A DNA stretch of 64,000 bases. Source: Gordonia hongkongensis (GTDB taxonomy: Bacteria; Actinomycetota; Actinomycetes; Mycobacteriales; Mycobacteriaceae). A model generated the notes under the pieces. The model ran no database searches and was not told where the DNA came from. It saw only the letters and a program-made list of their open reading frames with translations. This document shows positions 18,501 to 32,600 of the stretch, piece by piece. A program made the position numbers and the translations under genes. Each line of letters starts with the position of its first letter. Positions within the stretch are counted from its first letter, which is position 1. The DNA is taken from positions 3,100,001 through 3,164,000 of the forward strand of contig NZ_CP095552.1 in NCBI RefSeq assembly GCF_023078355.1, in the 5' to 3' direction.

Positions 18501-21500
18501 TGCGCTCGGGCCGGGGTCGTGCGACGAGCGGATGGTCGGAGACCCGACGACGCGTGACGAGTTGCGCGAGCTCGCGGACCGTCGGGGTGCGGAAGAGGTC
18601 GCGCACATCGAGGTCGGTCTCGAGCTGCTCGCCGATCCGGGCGACGACCCGCATCGCGGCGAGCGAGTTGCCGCCCAGATCGAAGAACGGTGTCGTGACC
18701 GAGATCTCGTCGAGTCCCAGCACGTCGGCGACGACGACGGCCACCGCCCGTTCGACGGCGTCGGCGGGCGGCACCATCTCGACCGGCTCGCTCCGCGGCG
18801 CGGGCAGGGCCCGGCGGTCGAGTTTGCCGGTCGCGGTCACCGGGACCGAATCGAGGACCACCCACTGCGTCGGGTGCATGTACTGCGGCAACGCCTGCCG
18901 CAGATGCTCACGGATCGCGTCGAGATCGACACGGCCGGCGAGGTATCCGACCAGTGCATCACCCGCCGGCCCGCTCCGGACGGTGACCGCCGCGTGTGAG
19001 ATGCCGTCGACACGGGCGAGGACGGTCTCGATCTCCCCGAGCTCGATGCGCTGTCCGCGCAACTTCACCTGGAAGTCTGCCCGGCCGAGGTATTCGAGCG
19101 CACCGGAGGTGTTCCAGCGCACCAGGTCACCGGTCCGGTAGAGGCGCCCTCCGTGCGGGCCGGTGGGGTCGGCCACGAACCGTTCCGCGGTGAGGTCGGG
19201 CCGGGCGGCATAGCCGCGCGCCAGTTGATCGCCGCCGACGTACAGCTCGCCGACCACCCCGACCGGCGCCGGGCGCAACCCGTCGTCCAGCACCCACGTG
19301 GTGGTGTTCGCGTTCGGGCGTCCGATCGGCACGATCACGTCGCCGGGGGCGAAGCGGTACGCCGTCACCTCGACGGCCGCCTCGGTCGGCCCGTAGAGGT
19401 TGTCGAGGTCCGCCTGCGGCACGAGCGCCGCCATGGCCTCGGCGGTGGCCGCCGGCAGTGCCTCGCCCGACGCGTTGACCCGCCGCAACGACGACAGTGC
19501 CGCGCGCCGCCGCGGGTGGTCGCCGATGTACTCGACGAACGCCGCCATCATCGACGGCACGAAGTGCAGCGAGGTGACCCGATGCCGCTCGATTTCGGCG
19601 AGGACATGGGCCGGGTCGATGTGACGGCCGTCCTCGACGATGACGAGGCGGGCCCCGGCCATCAGCGGTTCGAACAGTTCGGGGACGGACACGTCGAAGG
19701 TGACCGGCGTCTTGAGCAGAACGGCATCGTCGGGACGCAGTGGGGAACGCACCGCCATCCATGCGAGTCGGTTGAGTACGGCGCCGTGACTGACCGTGAC
19801 CCCCTTCGGCGTTCCGGTCGAGCCGGACGTGAACAACGTGTAGAGGGCGTTGCCCGGACACGGTCGACGGAGTTCCGGCCGGGGACCCGAGCGGTCCTCC
19901 GGCGGGGCGTTTCCGTCGACGACGAGGGTCGGTACCGACAGATCGGACAGCGCGGACGGGGTCACCTCAGCGGTCAGGATGACCGCGATCGACGCGGCGT
20001 CGACCATCGCGGCGACTCGTTCGGGCGGAATCGACGGGTCGATGCTGACATAGCTGCCGCCGGCCATCACCACCGCGTGGATCGCGAGCACCAGCTCCAC
20101 CGACCGCGGGATACACACGCCCACGGCCACTTCCGGACCCACGCCGTGTGCGGACATCGTCTCGGCCAGCTGGGTGATCCGGTCCATGAACTCGCGGTAG
20201 GTCACGGATCGCGCACCGGCCACCAGGGCCGTCGACTCCGGTGAGCGTCGCGCGGCCGCCTCGATCGCATCGGTGACCGTCGACCACGGCACCGAGAGAT
20301 CGGGGCCCACGACCAGTTCGGCGATCCGCGCGCGCTCGGACGCGTCGGTCAGGTCGATGGCACCGACAGCCATGTCGTCGGCACCGACGACCGCCTCGAG
20401 GACCCTGGTCAGGCGGGTGATCGCGGTGCGCGCGGTCCGCTCGTCGAACAGGTCGGTGGCATAAACGATCTCGACGTCCCACGCGCCTTCGGGACGGATC
20501 GTCACCGCCACGGTCAGGTCGAGCTGGGTGGTGCCGGTGGACGCCTCGATCGGTTCGAAGGTCAGTTTCGCCGATCCCGAGGGGTCGGTCCCGACGGTTC
20601 CGGTGTCCTGATCGTGCAGCACCGACAGCATCACCTGGCTGATCGGGGCGAACGCCTCCGACCGGACCGGGGACAGCCGGTCCACCAGGTACTCGAACGG
20701 CACATCGGCGCGGGCGAGGGCGTTGATGTCGTCGATGCGCACCCGTTCGAGGAAGTCCCCGACCGGGGTCCGGGGGTCGACGTCGGTGCGCAGGACCACG
20801 GTGTTGACGAACATTCCCACGAGGTCGTCGAGATGCGCATGGCCCCGTCCGGCAACCGGGGTGCTGATCACGATGTCGCGGGTCGCGGACAGCCTGGCCA
20901 GCACGATCGACAGCGCGGCGTGGACGACCATGAACTCGGTGGCCCCGTGGGCGCGGGCGGTGTCCGCGATCCGCTGTGTCAGTTCGGTCGGGATGGCCGC
21001 GATGACGCGACCGCCCCGTTGCGACGCGACCGCCGGTCGCGGCCGGTCCGTGGGCAGCGGGAGGAGGTCGGGGATCCCCGACAGTCGATTCACCCAGTAG
21101 CCGACCTGGCGACCGAGAACGGACTCCGGCGAGTCGATGTCCCCCAGCGTCTCTCGTTGCCACAGAGCGTGATCGGCGAACTGGATCGCCGGTGCGGCCG
21201 CCTCTGGCGCATGCCCCTCGGTGCGCGCCAGATAGGCCCCCCACAGATCGGCGACGAGCGGCCGCATCGACTCACCGTCGGCGGCGATGTGATGCAGTAC
21301 GACGACGAGGACGTGGTCGTCGGTGTCGATCCCACCGTCGCCGACCGCGAACAGGCGGATACGCAGCGGCAGCTCGGACGTGATGTCGAAGGCGGCATCA
21401 CCGACGAGTGCGGCCGGGTCGGCGAGCTCCCGCGGAGCCGCGATGTCCTCCCACCGCAGGCGGGCCCGGGCCTCGTCGATCGGCAGGATGTGCTGCCGCG

Positions 21501-23690
21501 GTTCACCGCCCGGCGCCGGGAACACGGTCCGCAGCATCTCGTGGCGGGCCAGCAGGTCGACGACGGCGGCACGTAGCGCACCCCGGTCGAGCCGGCCGCG
21601 GAGGCGGACGGCCATCGGAATGGTGTAGGCCCCCGAATTCGGGTCCAACCGGTTCAGGAACCAGATCCGTTGCTGCGCATACGACAGCGGAATGTGCGCG
21701 GGCCGCGGATCGACGCGGCGCAGCGGCGGCGGTCGCGACGCATCGTCGTAAGCGGCGTCGACGCGACGCGCGAGCAGGCGAACCGTCGGCGCCTCGAAGA
21801 CGTCGCGGACACCGACGCGGATCCCGAAAGCGTCCCCCGCGCGGGCACTCACACGCGTGGCCGACAACGAGTTGCCGCCGATGACGAAGAAGTCAGCGGT
21901 CACCGACACGTCGTCGAGTCCGAGAACCTCGCCGACGATGGCCGCGAGTAACCGCTCGGTGTGCGTCGACGGCGGAACGCGTTCGGCGTCGGCCTTCGAC
22001 GGCTCGATGGCGGGGAGGCCGGCGCGGTCGATCTTCCCGATCGGGCTGCGTGGCATGGAGTCGAGCACCGTGAGTGCCGCCGGGACCATGTGCGATGGCA
22101 GATGGGTCGCGAGATGTTCACGGAGGGCGGAGATCTCGACCGGCCGTCCGGGGTCGACGGGTTCGACGTAACCGGCCAGCGAGGTCACCGGGTTCCCGAC
22201 CCCGATGACCGCCGCCGTCCGCACCTGCGGGTGTGCGGTCAGGACGGCCTCGATCTCGCCGAGTTCGAGCCGTTGTCCGCGCAATTTGACCTGGAAGTCG
22301 GCGCGGCCGACGTAGACCAATCCGCCGCTGCGGTCCCGGCGCACGAGATCCCCGGTCCGGTACATTCGCGTGCCCGGTGCCCCGTCGACGGAGGCGACGA
22401 AGCGCTCGGCGGTCAGCGCCGGCCGTCCGTGGTAACCGCGTGCGAGTTCGGGACCGGCGAGGTACAGCTCCCCGACGACCCCCGGCGGCACCGGATGCAG
22501 CCGCTCGTCCAGGACATGGGCGCTCGCGCCGGGGACCGGGCTGCCGAGGTGGACCGGCTCGTCGACGCCGATCGGAGGCGAGGTGACGCTGATGATCGTG
22601 GTCTCGGTGGGTCCGTAACCGTTGTGGAACGCCACGTGCGCGGCCCACCGGTCCTTCTCCGTGTCGGGGACGGCCTCGCCGCCGACGAGGACGTCGGTCA
22701 TGGGCAGGCGACCGGGATCCGGCAACGACGCCGCCACCGACGTCACCAGGAAGGCGTGGGTGGTGCGGTGCGTCGTGATGACGTCGGCGAGCTCGCGGCC
22801 CCCGTACACCTCGGGAGGCGCGACGACGAGCGTCGCAGCACTGCCGTAGGCACCGAGGACCTCGAGCATGGCGGCATCGAACGCGGGCGAGCTGATCGCC
22901 AGCCAGCGCGCATCGGGCCCGGATCGGTGCCGGTCGCGCAGCACCGTGCTGACACCCGCGAGGCCGCGGTGCGTCACGAGCACCCCCTTCGGCGTCCCGG
23001 TCGATCCGGAGGTGAAGATCATGTAGGCGCCGGAGTCGGGTGTCACCGGCCCGTTGCGACGCGGCGGGTCGAGCGCCGGGCGTCTGCGCAGGTCGGCGAC
23101 GAGCGCCGCGTCGAGCAGCAGTCGCGGCGGCCACGTGGAGGTCGTGTCGGCGGCCGGCCCCTCGACACTCCCGTCGGTGAGCACCAGCACGGCGTTCGCG
23201 GCGTCCAGGACCCGAGCGATGCGTTCCGCGGGGTAGCGGGGGTCGATCGGGCAGTACACCGCACCGGTCTTGGCCACTGCCCACAAGGCGAGCTGCGCCG
23301 TCGCCGACCGCGGGAACGCACTGACGACCACGTCCTCCGGACCGATACCGCGGCCGATGAGGGCCGTCGCGAGATGCGAACTCGCCGAATCGAGTTCGGC
23401 ATAGGTCCAGACGTGTTCGGGGTCCGCGGCGGCGGGGTCGACGACGGCCGGGTGGGTCGGGCGCATCCGCGCCGCGTCGACGAGCAGGTCCGAGAGGAGT
23501 CCCGGAACGGGATCGGGGTCGCCCGAGACGAGCGGGATCATCTCCTCGTCCGGGGTCAGCAGCTCGAGGTCCCCGACCGGCAGTGCGCTGTCGCCGACCG
23601 CGGACGTCAGTACGCCGACGAATCGGTCCGCGAGCCGACGCGCGGCGAAGTCGTCGAAGAGGTCCGTTGCGTAGGTGAGCGAACCGCGCC
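15481..23690 (-). CDS. NRPS B, 3' part after frameshift: A8-T8-C9-A9-T9-C10-(A remnant)-T10-TE
   Basis: C-terminal part (about 2735 aa) of the large synthetase, in a different frame from its 5' part. The end of C8 (SLTYATDLFDD) opens it near 23685; the first in-frame ATG is 23541. Order: A8 (about 23520-22000; pocket DALFLGGIIK, hydrophobic amino acid likely), T8 (VIGGNSLSATRV), C9 (HHIAADGES), A9 (about 20290-18790; pocket DVPHNSLVEK, nearly the A5 code), T9 (DLGGNSLAAMRV), C10 (HHIAGDA: the last Gly of HHxxxDG is Ala), a remnant with only the small C-terminal part of an A domain (about 17120-16640), T10 (DLGGTSLSAVRL) and a type I thioesterase (GWSLGG, Asp in LLDSY, His in DADHLG) releasing the chain. 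Pocket codes were read by eye and are approximate. With one base restored, the gene is continuous with the 5' part. Confidence 0.85.
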
Positions 23691-26600
23691 ACGGAGCCCC
23701 TCGGCCGGGTCCGTCAGAACACCGAGGGTCAGGTCGAGTTTTGCCGAGTTGTCCTCGACCGCAACGGGTTCGACGTCGAGGCCGGCGACCTGCCCATCGG
23801 GGGCGCCGGGAGCGGCGAGATCGGACGTGGTGAGCAGCACCTGGACCAGTGGCGCGTGGGACGCGGTGCGGGCCACCCCGAGTTCGTCGACGACGTCGTC
23901 GAACGGCACGCCGGCGTGATCGAGGGCGTCGAGATCCACCTCGCGCACCACCCGCAGGAGGTCGGTGAACGGCTGTGCGGGGACGATCGGGGTCCGCAGC
24001 GCCACCGTGTTGACGAACATGCCGATCAAGTCGTCGGTGTCGCCGTCGCGGCCCGCGGCGGCGGTCCCGATGACGACGTCGCGGCTCCCCGACAGCCGAC
24101 CCAGCACCGCGGCGAGTGCCGCGTGCAGCACCATGAATGCGGTGGCGTCGCCGGCGCGGGCGAGGATGCCGATCCCCTGCGCGACACGTCCCGGGATGAC
24201 GAACTCGACGGTCGCGCCCCGCATGGTCGGCGTGGCCGGACGTGGGTAGCTGGTGGGCAGATCCATGAGGACCGGGGCGCCGTCGAGCCGGCGGGCCCAC
24301 CACTGCCGGTGCTCGTCCTGCTCGTCCGCTCGTCCGGCGGCCCGTAGGACGTGATCGGCGTACTGGAGCGGGAGCGGCGGCCAGTCCGGGCTCCGACCGT
24401 CGCGTCGTGCCGAGTACGCGGTGAGCAGATCGCGCGACAGCGCCCGGCCCGACTCGCCGTCGGCGGCGATGTGATGGATGCTGACGGCCAGCAGCGCACT
24501 TGTGCCGGGATCGACGTACACACGGGCGCGCACGGGCAGGTCACGGGTCAGGTCATATGGCTCGGCGGCGACGGCCAGCGCTTCGGACTCGGAATCCGCC
24601 ACCGCCCAGTCGAATCCGGGATTTTCCGGATCGACGTCGTGGATTCGTTGCTCGGGGCGTCCGTCGCGGGACACCGGGTATGTGGTCCGGAGAACCTCGT
24701 GGCGCGCGACCACGTCCGCGAGCGCTCGACGGAGGTGTTCGACCTCGACCGTGCCGCGGAGTCGGAAGGCGAACGGGATGATGTACGACGCCACCGCCGG
24801 CTCGTACTGGTTGATGAACCACATGCGGCGCTGGGCGCTCGAGAGAGGCAAGACCGACGGACGGGCCGGTGCAGTCGACCGATCCGGGACTGCTGTTCCG
24901 GCCCCGGCGATGTCTGCCGCCTGAACTCGACGCGCGAGATCACGGACCGTCGGGGCGTCGAAGACGTCTCGCACCCGTACCGGGACCCCGAGCATCCGGG
25001 AGACGCGGGCCGCGAGTCGGGTCGCGGCCAGTGAGTTGCCGCCGAGATCGAAGAAGCTGTCGGTCACCGACACCGAGTCCGCGGCAGACAGCCCGAGCAC
25101 GTCGGCGAAGACACCGGTGATCGCGACTTCGGCGTCGGTCTCGGGGAGCACACGTTCGGCGGCGACGAAATCCGGTGCGGGCAGGGCTTTTCGGTCGACC
25201 TTGCCCGCGGTGTTCAACGGCAACGCGTCCAGGACGACCCAGGACGTGGGCCGCATGTACGCGGGTAGTTGCTCAGCCGTCGCGCGCAGATGCTCGACGT
25301 CGACATCCGCTCCGGTGACGTGAGCCACGAGTTGTTCTCCCGCAGCGAGTTCCATGACCGAGACCACCACCTGGGCGACACCCGGCGTGGTGCCGAGGAC
25401 GGTTTCGATCTCCCCCAACTCGATCCGCTGCCCCCGCAACTTCACCTGAAAATCAACACGACCCACATACTCCAACTCCCCCACACCACTCCACCGCACC
25501 CGATCACCCGTCCGATACAACCGCACACCCACCCCACCAAACGGATCCGCCACAAACCGCTCCGCAGTCAACCCCGCCCGCGACGCATACCCCCGCGCCA
25601 CCTGCACACCACCCAGATACAACTCACCCACCACACCCACCGGCACCGGACGCAACCGCGAATCCAACACCCACACCGACACATTCGGCACCGCCCGACC
25701 AATCGGCACCACCACCTCACCACCCGACACCACATACGACGTCACATCCACCGCCGCCTCAGTCGGCCCATACAAATTCACCACCCGCACCCCCGGCACC
25801 AACCCCCGCAACCCCTCCACCGCACCCACACCCAACGCCTCACCCGAACAAAACACCTGACGCAACGACCCCAACCCCGAACCCAGCCCGCCCGAAACCT
25901 GCCGGCCCGAATCCTGCGGCACCGAGTCCCCGAGAGCATCCACAAACACCGACAACATCGACGGCACAAAATGACACACCGACACCCCGAACCGCTCCAC
26001 CACCGACGCCACATACCACGGATCCCGATGACCACCCGGCTCCGCCACCACCACCGAAGCACCAACCATCAACGGCCAGAACAACTCCCACACCGACACA
26101 TCAAACGACACCGGCGTCTTCCACAACACCACATCCCGCCCCCGCAACCCGAACAACGACTGCATCCACCCCAACCGATTCACCACCGCAGCCTGCGACA
26201 CCGTCACACCCTTCGGCCGACCCGTCGACCCAGACGTGAACAACGTGTACACACCCGCACCACCCGGCACCTCCCCCACACCCGACACCACCTCACCCAA
26301 CAAACCCACACCCAACCCCTCACCAACCACCACACCATCAACCGAAACACCCACCCCCTCACCACAATCCACCACCACACGCCGCACACCCCCAACACCC
26401 ACAACCCCCTCAACAACACTCCCCCCACCCACATCCCCCGCAACAACACTCCCCCCACCCACATCGCCCGCCCGCACCAACACCACACCCACACCCGCCG
26501 TCGACAACATGAACCCCACCCGCTCCGCAGGCGCATCCACCTCCACCGGCACATACCGACCACCCACAGCCACCACCGCATGCACCGCCACCAACAACTC

Positions 26601-29600
26601 CAACGACCGCGACATCACCACACCCACAGCCGAATCCACACCCACACCCAACCCCGACAACTCCCGCGCAACACCCCCCACCAACCCACCGAACTCCCCA
26701 TACGACACCACCCGACCACCCACCCGCACCGCCACCGAACCCACCGACAACCCCACCCGCTCAGCAACCACCGACCCCACCGAACGACCCGACCACCCCA
26801 ACCCCACCTCCACACCACGCGACCAACCCTCGGTGGCGTCGACGAGGTCGATGTCGCCGACGATCACGTCGGGATCGGCGAGGCCCGCGTCGAGGACGTC
26901 GACGATCCGCGCACCGATGCGTCGCACCGTAGGCTCGTCGAAGAGGTCGGTGGCGTACACGATCCGGCCGGCCAGGCCGGCGAGGGCACCGGCGTCGTCC
27001 CGATCGGCGGACATCCCGATCATGAGGTCGAACCGGGCAGCGGGCGCACCGGCCTCGACGGGCGTGATCGTCAGGCCCGGCGCGGACAACTCCCCCACCG
27101 AGGTCTGTTCGAGGGTCAACAGCACCTGGGTCAGCGGCGCGAACGCCTCGCTACGCGCCGGGGCGAGGGCATCGACGAGGTACTCGAACGGCACGTCGGC
27201 AGCGGCGAACGCATCGAGGTCGGTGTCGCGCACCAACCGGACCAGTTCCTCGAAGGTGGCCGATGCGTCGACCTCCGTGCGTAGGACCAGAGTGTTGACG
27301 AACATGCCGATCAGGGCGTCGAGTTCGGCACGGCCACGGCCGGCCACCGGTGAACCGACCGCGATGTCCGACGTCCCCGACAACCGGGACAGCACCACCG
27401 CGACCGACGCGTGCACGACCATGAACACGGTCACGCCGTGGGCGCGGGCGAACGACTCGATGCGGGGTGCGAGACCCTCGGGCAGGTCGAGGTCCACCGC
27501 CGCACCGCGGAGGGACGCCACCGGCGGCCGGGGTCGGTCGGTGGGCAACTCGAGGACCTCGGGCAGGCCGGCGAGGTGATCGCGCCACCAGCGCGACTGC
27601 CTGCCGAGTTCGGAGTCCGGATCGTCGATCGAGCCCAGGGCGCGCTCCTGCCAGAGCGCGACGTCCGCGTAGTGCACCGAGAGCGGAGGACGGACAGGCG
27701 CGCGACCCTCGACGCGGGACCGGTACGCGTGCAGGAGATCGTCGACCAGGGGCGCCAGTGACTCGCCGTCGGCGGCGATGTGGTGCAGCACGACGACCAG
27801 CACGTGGTCGTGTGCACCGCGGTCGTCGGCACCGCGGTCGTCGGCACCGCGGTCGTCGGCACCGTGGTCGTTGGCTCGGAGGATGCCCGCACGGATCGGG
27901 AGGTCGCGGGTGACGTCGAACGGTTCCGCGGACAGCGTCTCCACCCCGGCGGTCCGCCACCACTGATCGACGGTGACGTCGTCAGCCGCTGCGATGTCCT
28001 GCCACGGTCGGCCATCCGGGCCCTGTGGGTAACGCGTCCTCAGCACCTCGTGCCGGTCGATCACATCGGCGAGTGCCGCGCGCAAGGCGACGACGTCGAG
28101 ACGACCACGCACCCGTAGGGCGAACGGGATGTTGTAGGCCGATGACCCGGGATCGAACTGGTTGATGAACCACATGCGTTGCTGCGCCGGCGACAACGGG
28201 AGGCGGGCAGGACGCGGGATCGAACCGAGGTCTGCTGTCCCGGCGGGTGAACCGCTGTCGGTGCGACGGGTCGCGTCGACGAGAGCAGCCATCGCGCGCA
28301 CGCTCGGTGCATCGAAGAGTTCACGAACGCCGAACGGCACACCGAACACGTGAGCGACCCGCGCCGCCACCCGAGTGGCCGACAGTGAATGTCCGCCGAT
28401 CTCGAAGAAGCTGTCCGTCACCGAGATCGCCGTGGCGTCCCCACCACGGCCGAGCACCTCGACGACCATGCCGGCGATCGCGCGCTCGGTGTCCGTGTCC
28501 GGTTCCACCCGTCGAGTGGAGAAGAGATCCGGTGCGGGCAGGGCTTTTCGGTCGACCTTGCCCGCGGTGTTCAGCGGCAACGCGTCGAGCACCATGACGG
28601 TGTCGGGAACCATGTACGACGCGAGCCTGCGGGCGGCATGGTCTCGTAGCCGCGACACCGCCGACTCGTCGGGTCCGGTGACGTACGCGACCAACCGGTC
28701 GTCGTGCACCACCGCGACTGCCGAGACCACGTCGTCGGCGCTCGCGAGGACGGTTTCGATCTCCCCCAACTCGATCCGCTGCCCCCGCAACTTCACCTGA
28801 AAATCAACACGACCCACATACTCCAACTCACCCACACCACTCCACCGCACCCGATCACCCGTCCGATACAACCGCACACCCACCCCACCAAACGGATCCG
28901 CCACAAACCGCTCCGCAGTCAACCCCGCCCGCGACGCATACCCCCGCGCCACCTGCACACCACCCAGATACAACTCACCCACCACACCCACCGGCACCGG
29001 ACGCAACCGCGAATCCAACACCCACACCGACACATTCGGCACCGCCCGACCAATCGGCACCACCACCTCACCACCCGACACCACATACGACGTCACATCC
29101 ACCGCCGCCTCAGTCGGCCCATACAAATTCACCACCCGCACCCCCGGCACCAACCCCCGCAACCCCTCCACCGCACCCACACCCAACGCCTCACCCGAAC
29201 AAAACACCTGACGCAACGACCCCAACCCCGAACCCTGCAGCACCGACTCCTGCGGCACCGACTCCCCGAGAGCATCCACAAACACCGACAACATCGACGG
29301 CACAAAATGACACACCGACACCCCGAACCGCTCCACCACCGACGCCACATACCACGGATCCCGATGACCACCCGGCTCCGCCACCACCACCGAAGCACCA
29401 ACCATCAACGGCCAGAACAACTCCCACACCGACACATCAAACGACACCGGCGTCTTCCACAACACCACATCCCGCCCCTGCAACCCGAACAACGACTGCA
29501 TCCACCCCAACCGATTCACCACCGCAGCCTGCGACACCGTCACACCCTTCGGCCGACCCGTCGACCCAGACGTGAACAACGTGTACACACCCGCACCACC

Positions 29601-32600
29601 CGGCACCTCCCCCACACCCGACACCACCTCACCCAACAAACCCACACCCAACCCCTCACCAACCACCACACCATCAACCGAAACACCCACCCCCTCACCA
29701 CAATCCACCACAACACGCCGCACACCCCCAACCCCCGAAACAACACTCCCCCCACCCACATCCCCCGCCCGCACCAACACCACACCCACACCCGCCGTCG
29801 ACAACATGAACCCCACCCGCTCCGCAGGCGCATCCACCTCCACCGGCACATACCGACCACCCACAGCCACCACCGCATGCACCGCCACCAACAACTCCAA
29901 CGACCGCGACATCACCACACCCACAGCCGAATCCACACCCACACCCAACCCCGACAACTCCCGCGCAACACCCCCCACCAACCCACCGAACTCCCCATAC
30001 GACACCACCCGACCACCCACCCGCACCGCCACCGAACCCACCGACAACCCCACCCGCTCAGCAACCACCGACCCCACCGAACGACCCGACCACCCCAACC
30101 CCACCTCCACACCACGCGACCAACCCTCGACCGTCGGGCGCAGGGCAGTCGGCATCGGGTCGAGCGCGGCCACCGGCAGGGACGGGTCGTCGATCACCGC
30201 GTCGAGCAGGTCGGTCAGCATGGCGGCGACCGTCTCGGCGACACCCTCGCCGACGACGGACAGATCCGTCTTGACCGTGAGGCAGAGGTCGTCGCCCTCC
30301 GGTGCGGCGATGAGCGCGAGCGGATAGTGCGTGGCGTCGGACGTGCTCACGTCGCGGATCTCGAGACCCGAGGTCCGCGACCCCGCCACGACCGTGTCCA
30401 CGTCGACCGGATACGACTCGAAGACCACGAGGGTGTCGAACAGGCGCGGGTGGCCGGTCGCCGCGGTGATGTCGCCGAGTCCGACGAACTGGTGGTCGAG
30501 CATGCGGGCGCGGGCATGGTGCAGTTCACCGATGAGAGCGGCCGGCGATCGACCCGGTGCGACGTCGGCAACGACCGGCACGGTGTTGATGAACAGGCCG
30601 ATCATGCCGTCGGCACCGTCGAGGTCGGCGGGCCGCCCCGACACCGTCTCACCGAAGACGACTCGTTGCTCGCCGGTGAAGCGGGACAACACGATCGACC
30701 ATGCCGCATTCAGCACGGTGCTCGTCGTCGTGCCCAGCGTCCGCACCGTCCGTTCGAGGGCGGCCCGGGTGGTCGCGGACACCCGCGCCGTCACCTCGTG
30801 CCGCCGGGGCTCGCGGTCGGCACCGGGGTGCACCTGTGGACGGACCAGCGTCGGAACGATGTCGGCGAGATGCTCGCGCCAGGCGGTGATCGCGGTCGCG
30901 GCGTCGCGTCGGTCGAGCCAATCGAGGTAGGACTCGAAGTCACGTGCCGGCGTGATCGCCGGGCGTCCGAGGTGGGCCGCGAGGAGGTCGGCGACGAGAA
31001 TCGGCCCCGACCATCCGTCCAGGATGATGTGGTGTGCGGTGATGACCAGTGTGCACGCGGGGCCCGTCACCGTGTCGTGGGACACCGCGGAGAACCGGAT
31101 GAGCGGCGGGTCGTCCAGGACAAACGGGCGTCGTAGGTCCTCGTCGGCGATCTGCACGATCCGCGAGGCCGCGTCGGCCATGCTCAGACCGGTGAGGTCC
31201 ACGCCGCGGAAGTCGGGCTCGGTCACCGCGGGATGATCGGCCGGGGGTACCACCACGACCAGTCGACCCGACGGCGTGCGGGTGAACCCCGAGCGCAGTA
31301 CACGTTGCCTGGTCAACAGCTCACGGACGGCCGGCAGGAGCATGTCGGCGGGGTGAGCTCCGTCGAACTCGATGACCGACTGGGTCACATAGGGATCGAC
31401 GCCGACCAGCCGCTGGGCTTCGTAGAAGAGCCCCTGTTGGAGCGGCGTCGGCGGCCAGATCGCGTAGCGACCGCGCGTCCGTGCTGCGCGTGTCCGGGTG
31501 GCGAGCACGTGGTCGATGTCCGTCTGGTCGAGCCCGCCGATCACGTCGGTCTCGCTCGGACCCGGGTCGCCCACGGCATCCACATACGCGGCGAGCGAGG
31601 ACAGTGCAGATTCCCAGCGATCGGCGATCCCGCCCAGCGCGGGCTCGTCGAACAACCCCTCGGGTGCCGTGAGGTCCACTCGCAACTCCCGACCACCCGC
31701 GGTCGCCACCGAGGCGGCCGTCACGGTCAGCGCCGCCAACGCGATCATGTCTCCCCGAACCGACGGCGGAAGCGGCGGCGCGTCACCGATCGGCACGAAA
31801 TCCGTTGCCGTCGAATCGGTGTCGTCGATGTCTCCGCCCCCTAGCAGACCCAGGTAATTGACCGTGATCGGCGGGAGGGGCCGGTTTCGCAGCGGCGAGC
31901 CGGGACGCAGCCATCGCAGCGGCCCGAACGCGATGCCGTTGTCCGGCATTCGCGACTGAGTGTCCTTGAGCGCCTTGACCATCGTCGCCAGACGATGACC
32001 GGGGGTGGCCTCCGCGGCGGCCTCACCTCGTGCTGCCGGGGCGGTCGCCTCCACCGGCCCGGGGACGTTGACGCTCACGGGTACGAACGAGGTGAACCAT
32101 CCGACCGTCTCGGTCAGGTCGGCGCCGGGTGCGATGCCCTCTTCGCGGCCGTGGTTCTCGATCACCATCGACACCGGACCGGACGCCGTGACCGGATCCC
32201 GCAGCGCGAATGCCACGGCCGCGGCCACCACGGTGTCCGGGCGCGCACCGAACGTCTCGGTGACCGTGCCCAAGACCCGCTCTGCCAGAACGGCTCCGAC
32301 GGTGCGGGACACCGAGATCGTGGTCGCGAGACGGTCCCGGGCCCGGTCGGTCTCCCACTCCGCCGGGGTCGGCGGCAGCTGGCGCGACCACCACTCGATC
32401 TCCTCTGCGCGATCGGCGAGTCCCGCCAGCACACCCGACCAGCGCCGGAACGAGGTACCCGAGGCCGCGAGGCCCGGCGTCTCCCCGTTGCGGTACTGCC
32501 ACCACGCGCGTCCCAGACCCGCCAAGATGGTCGGCCACGACACGGCGTCGACGCCGAGATGATGGGCGGCGACGACGAGTCGGCCGGTGCCGTCGGCGAA

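Noticed and set aside
23675..23700. Programmed ribosomal frameshift joining the two NRPS parts
   Set aside because: No slippery heptamer or suitable downstream structure is seen; a one-base indel is simpler.
25269..31136. Long plus-strand open frames (671 and 810 codons) rich in His, Pro, Thr and Arg
   Set aside because: They are antisense shadows of the G/T-ending A6 and A7 domains; low-complexity product, no homology-like motifs, and the opposite strand codes a clear NRPS.
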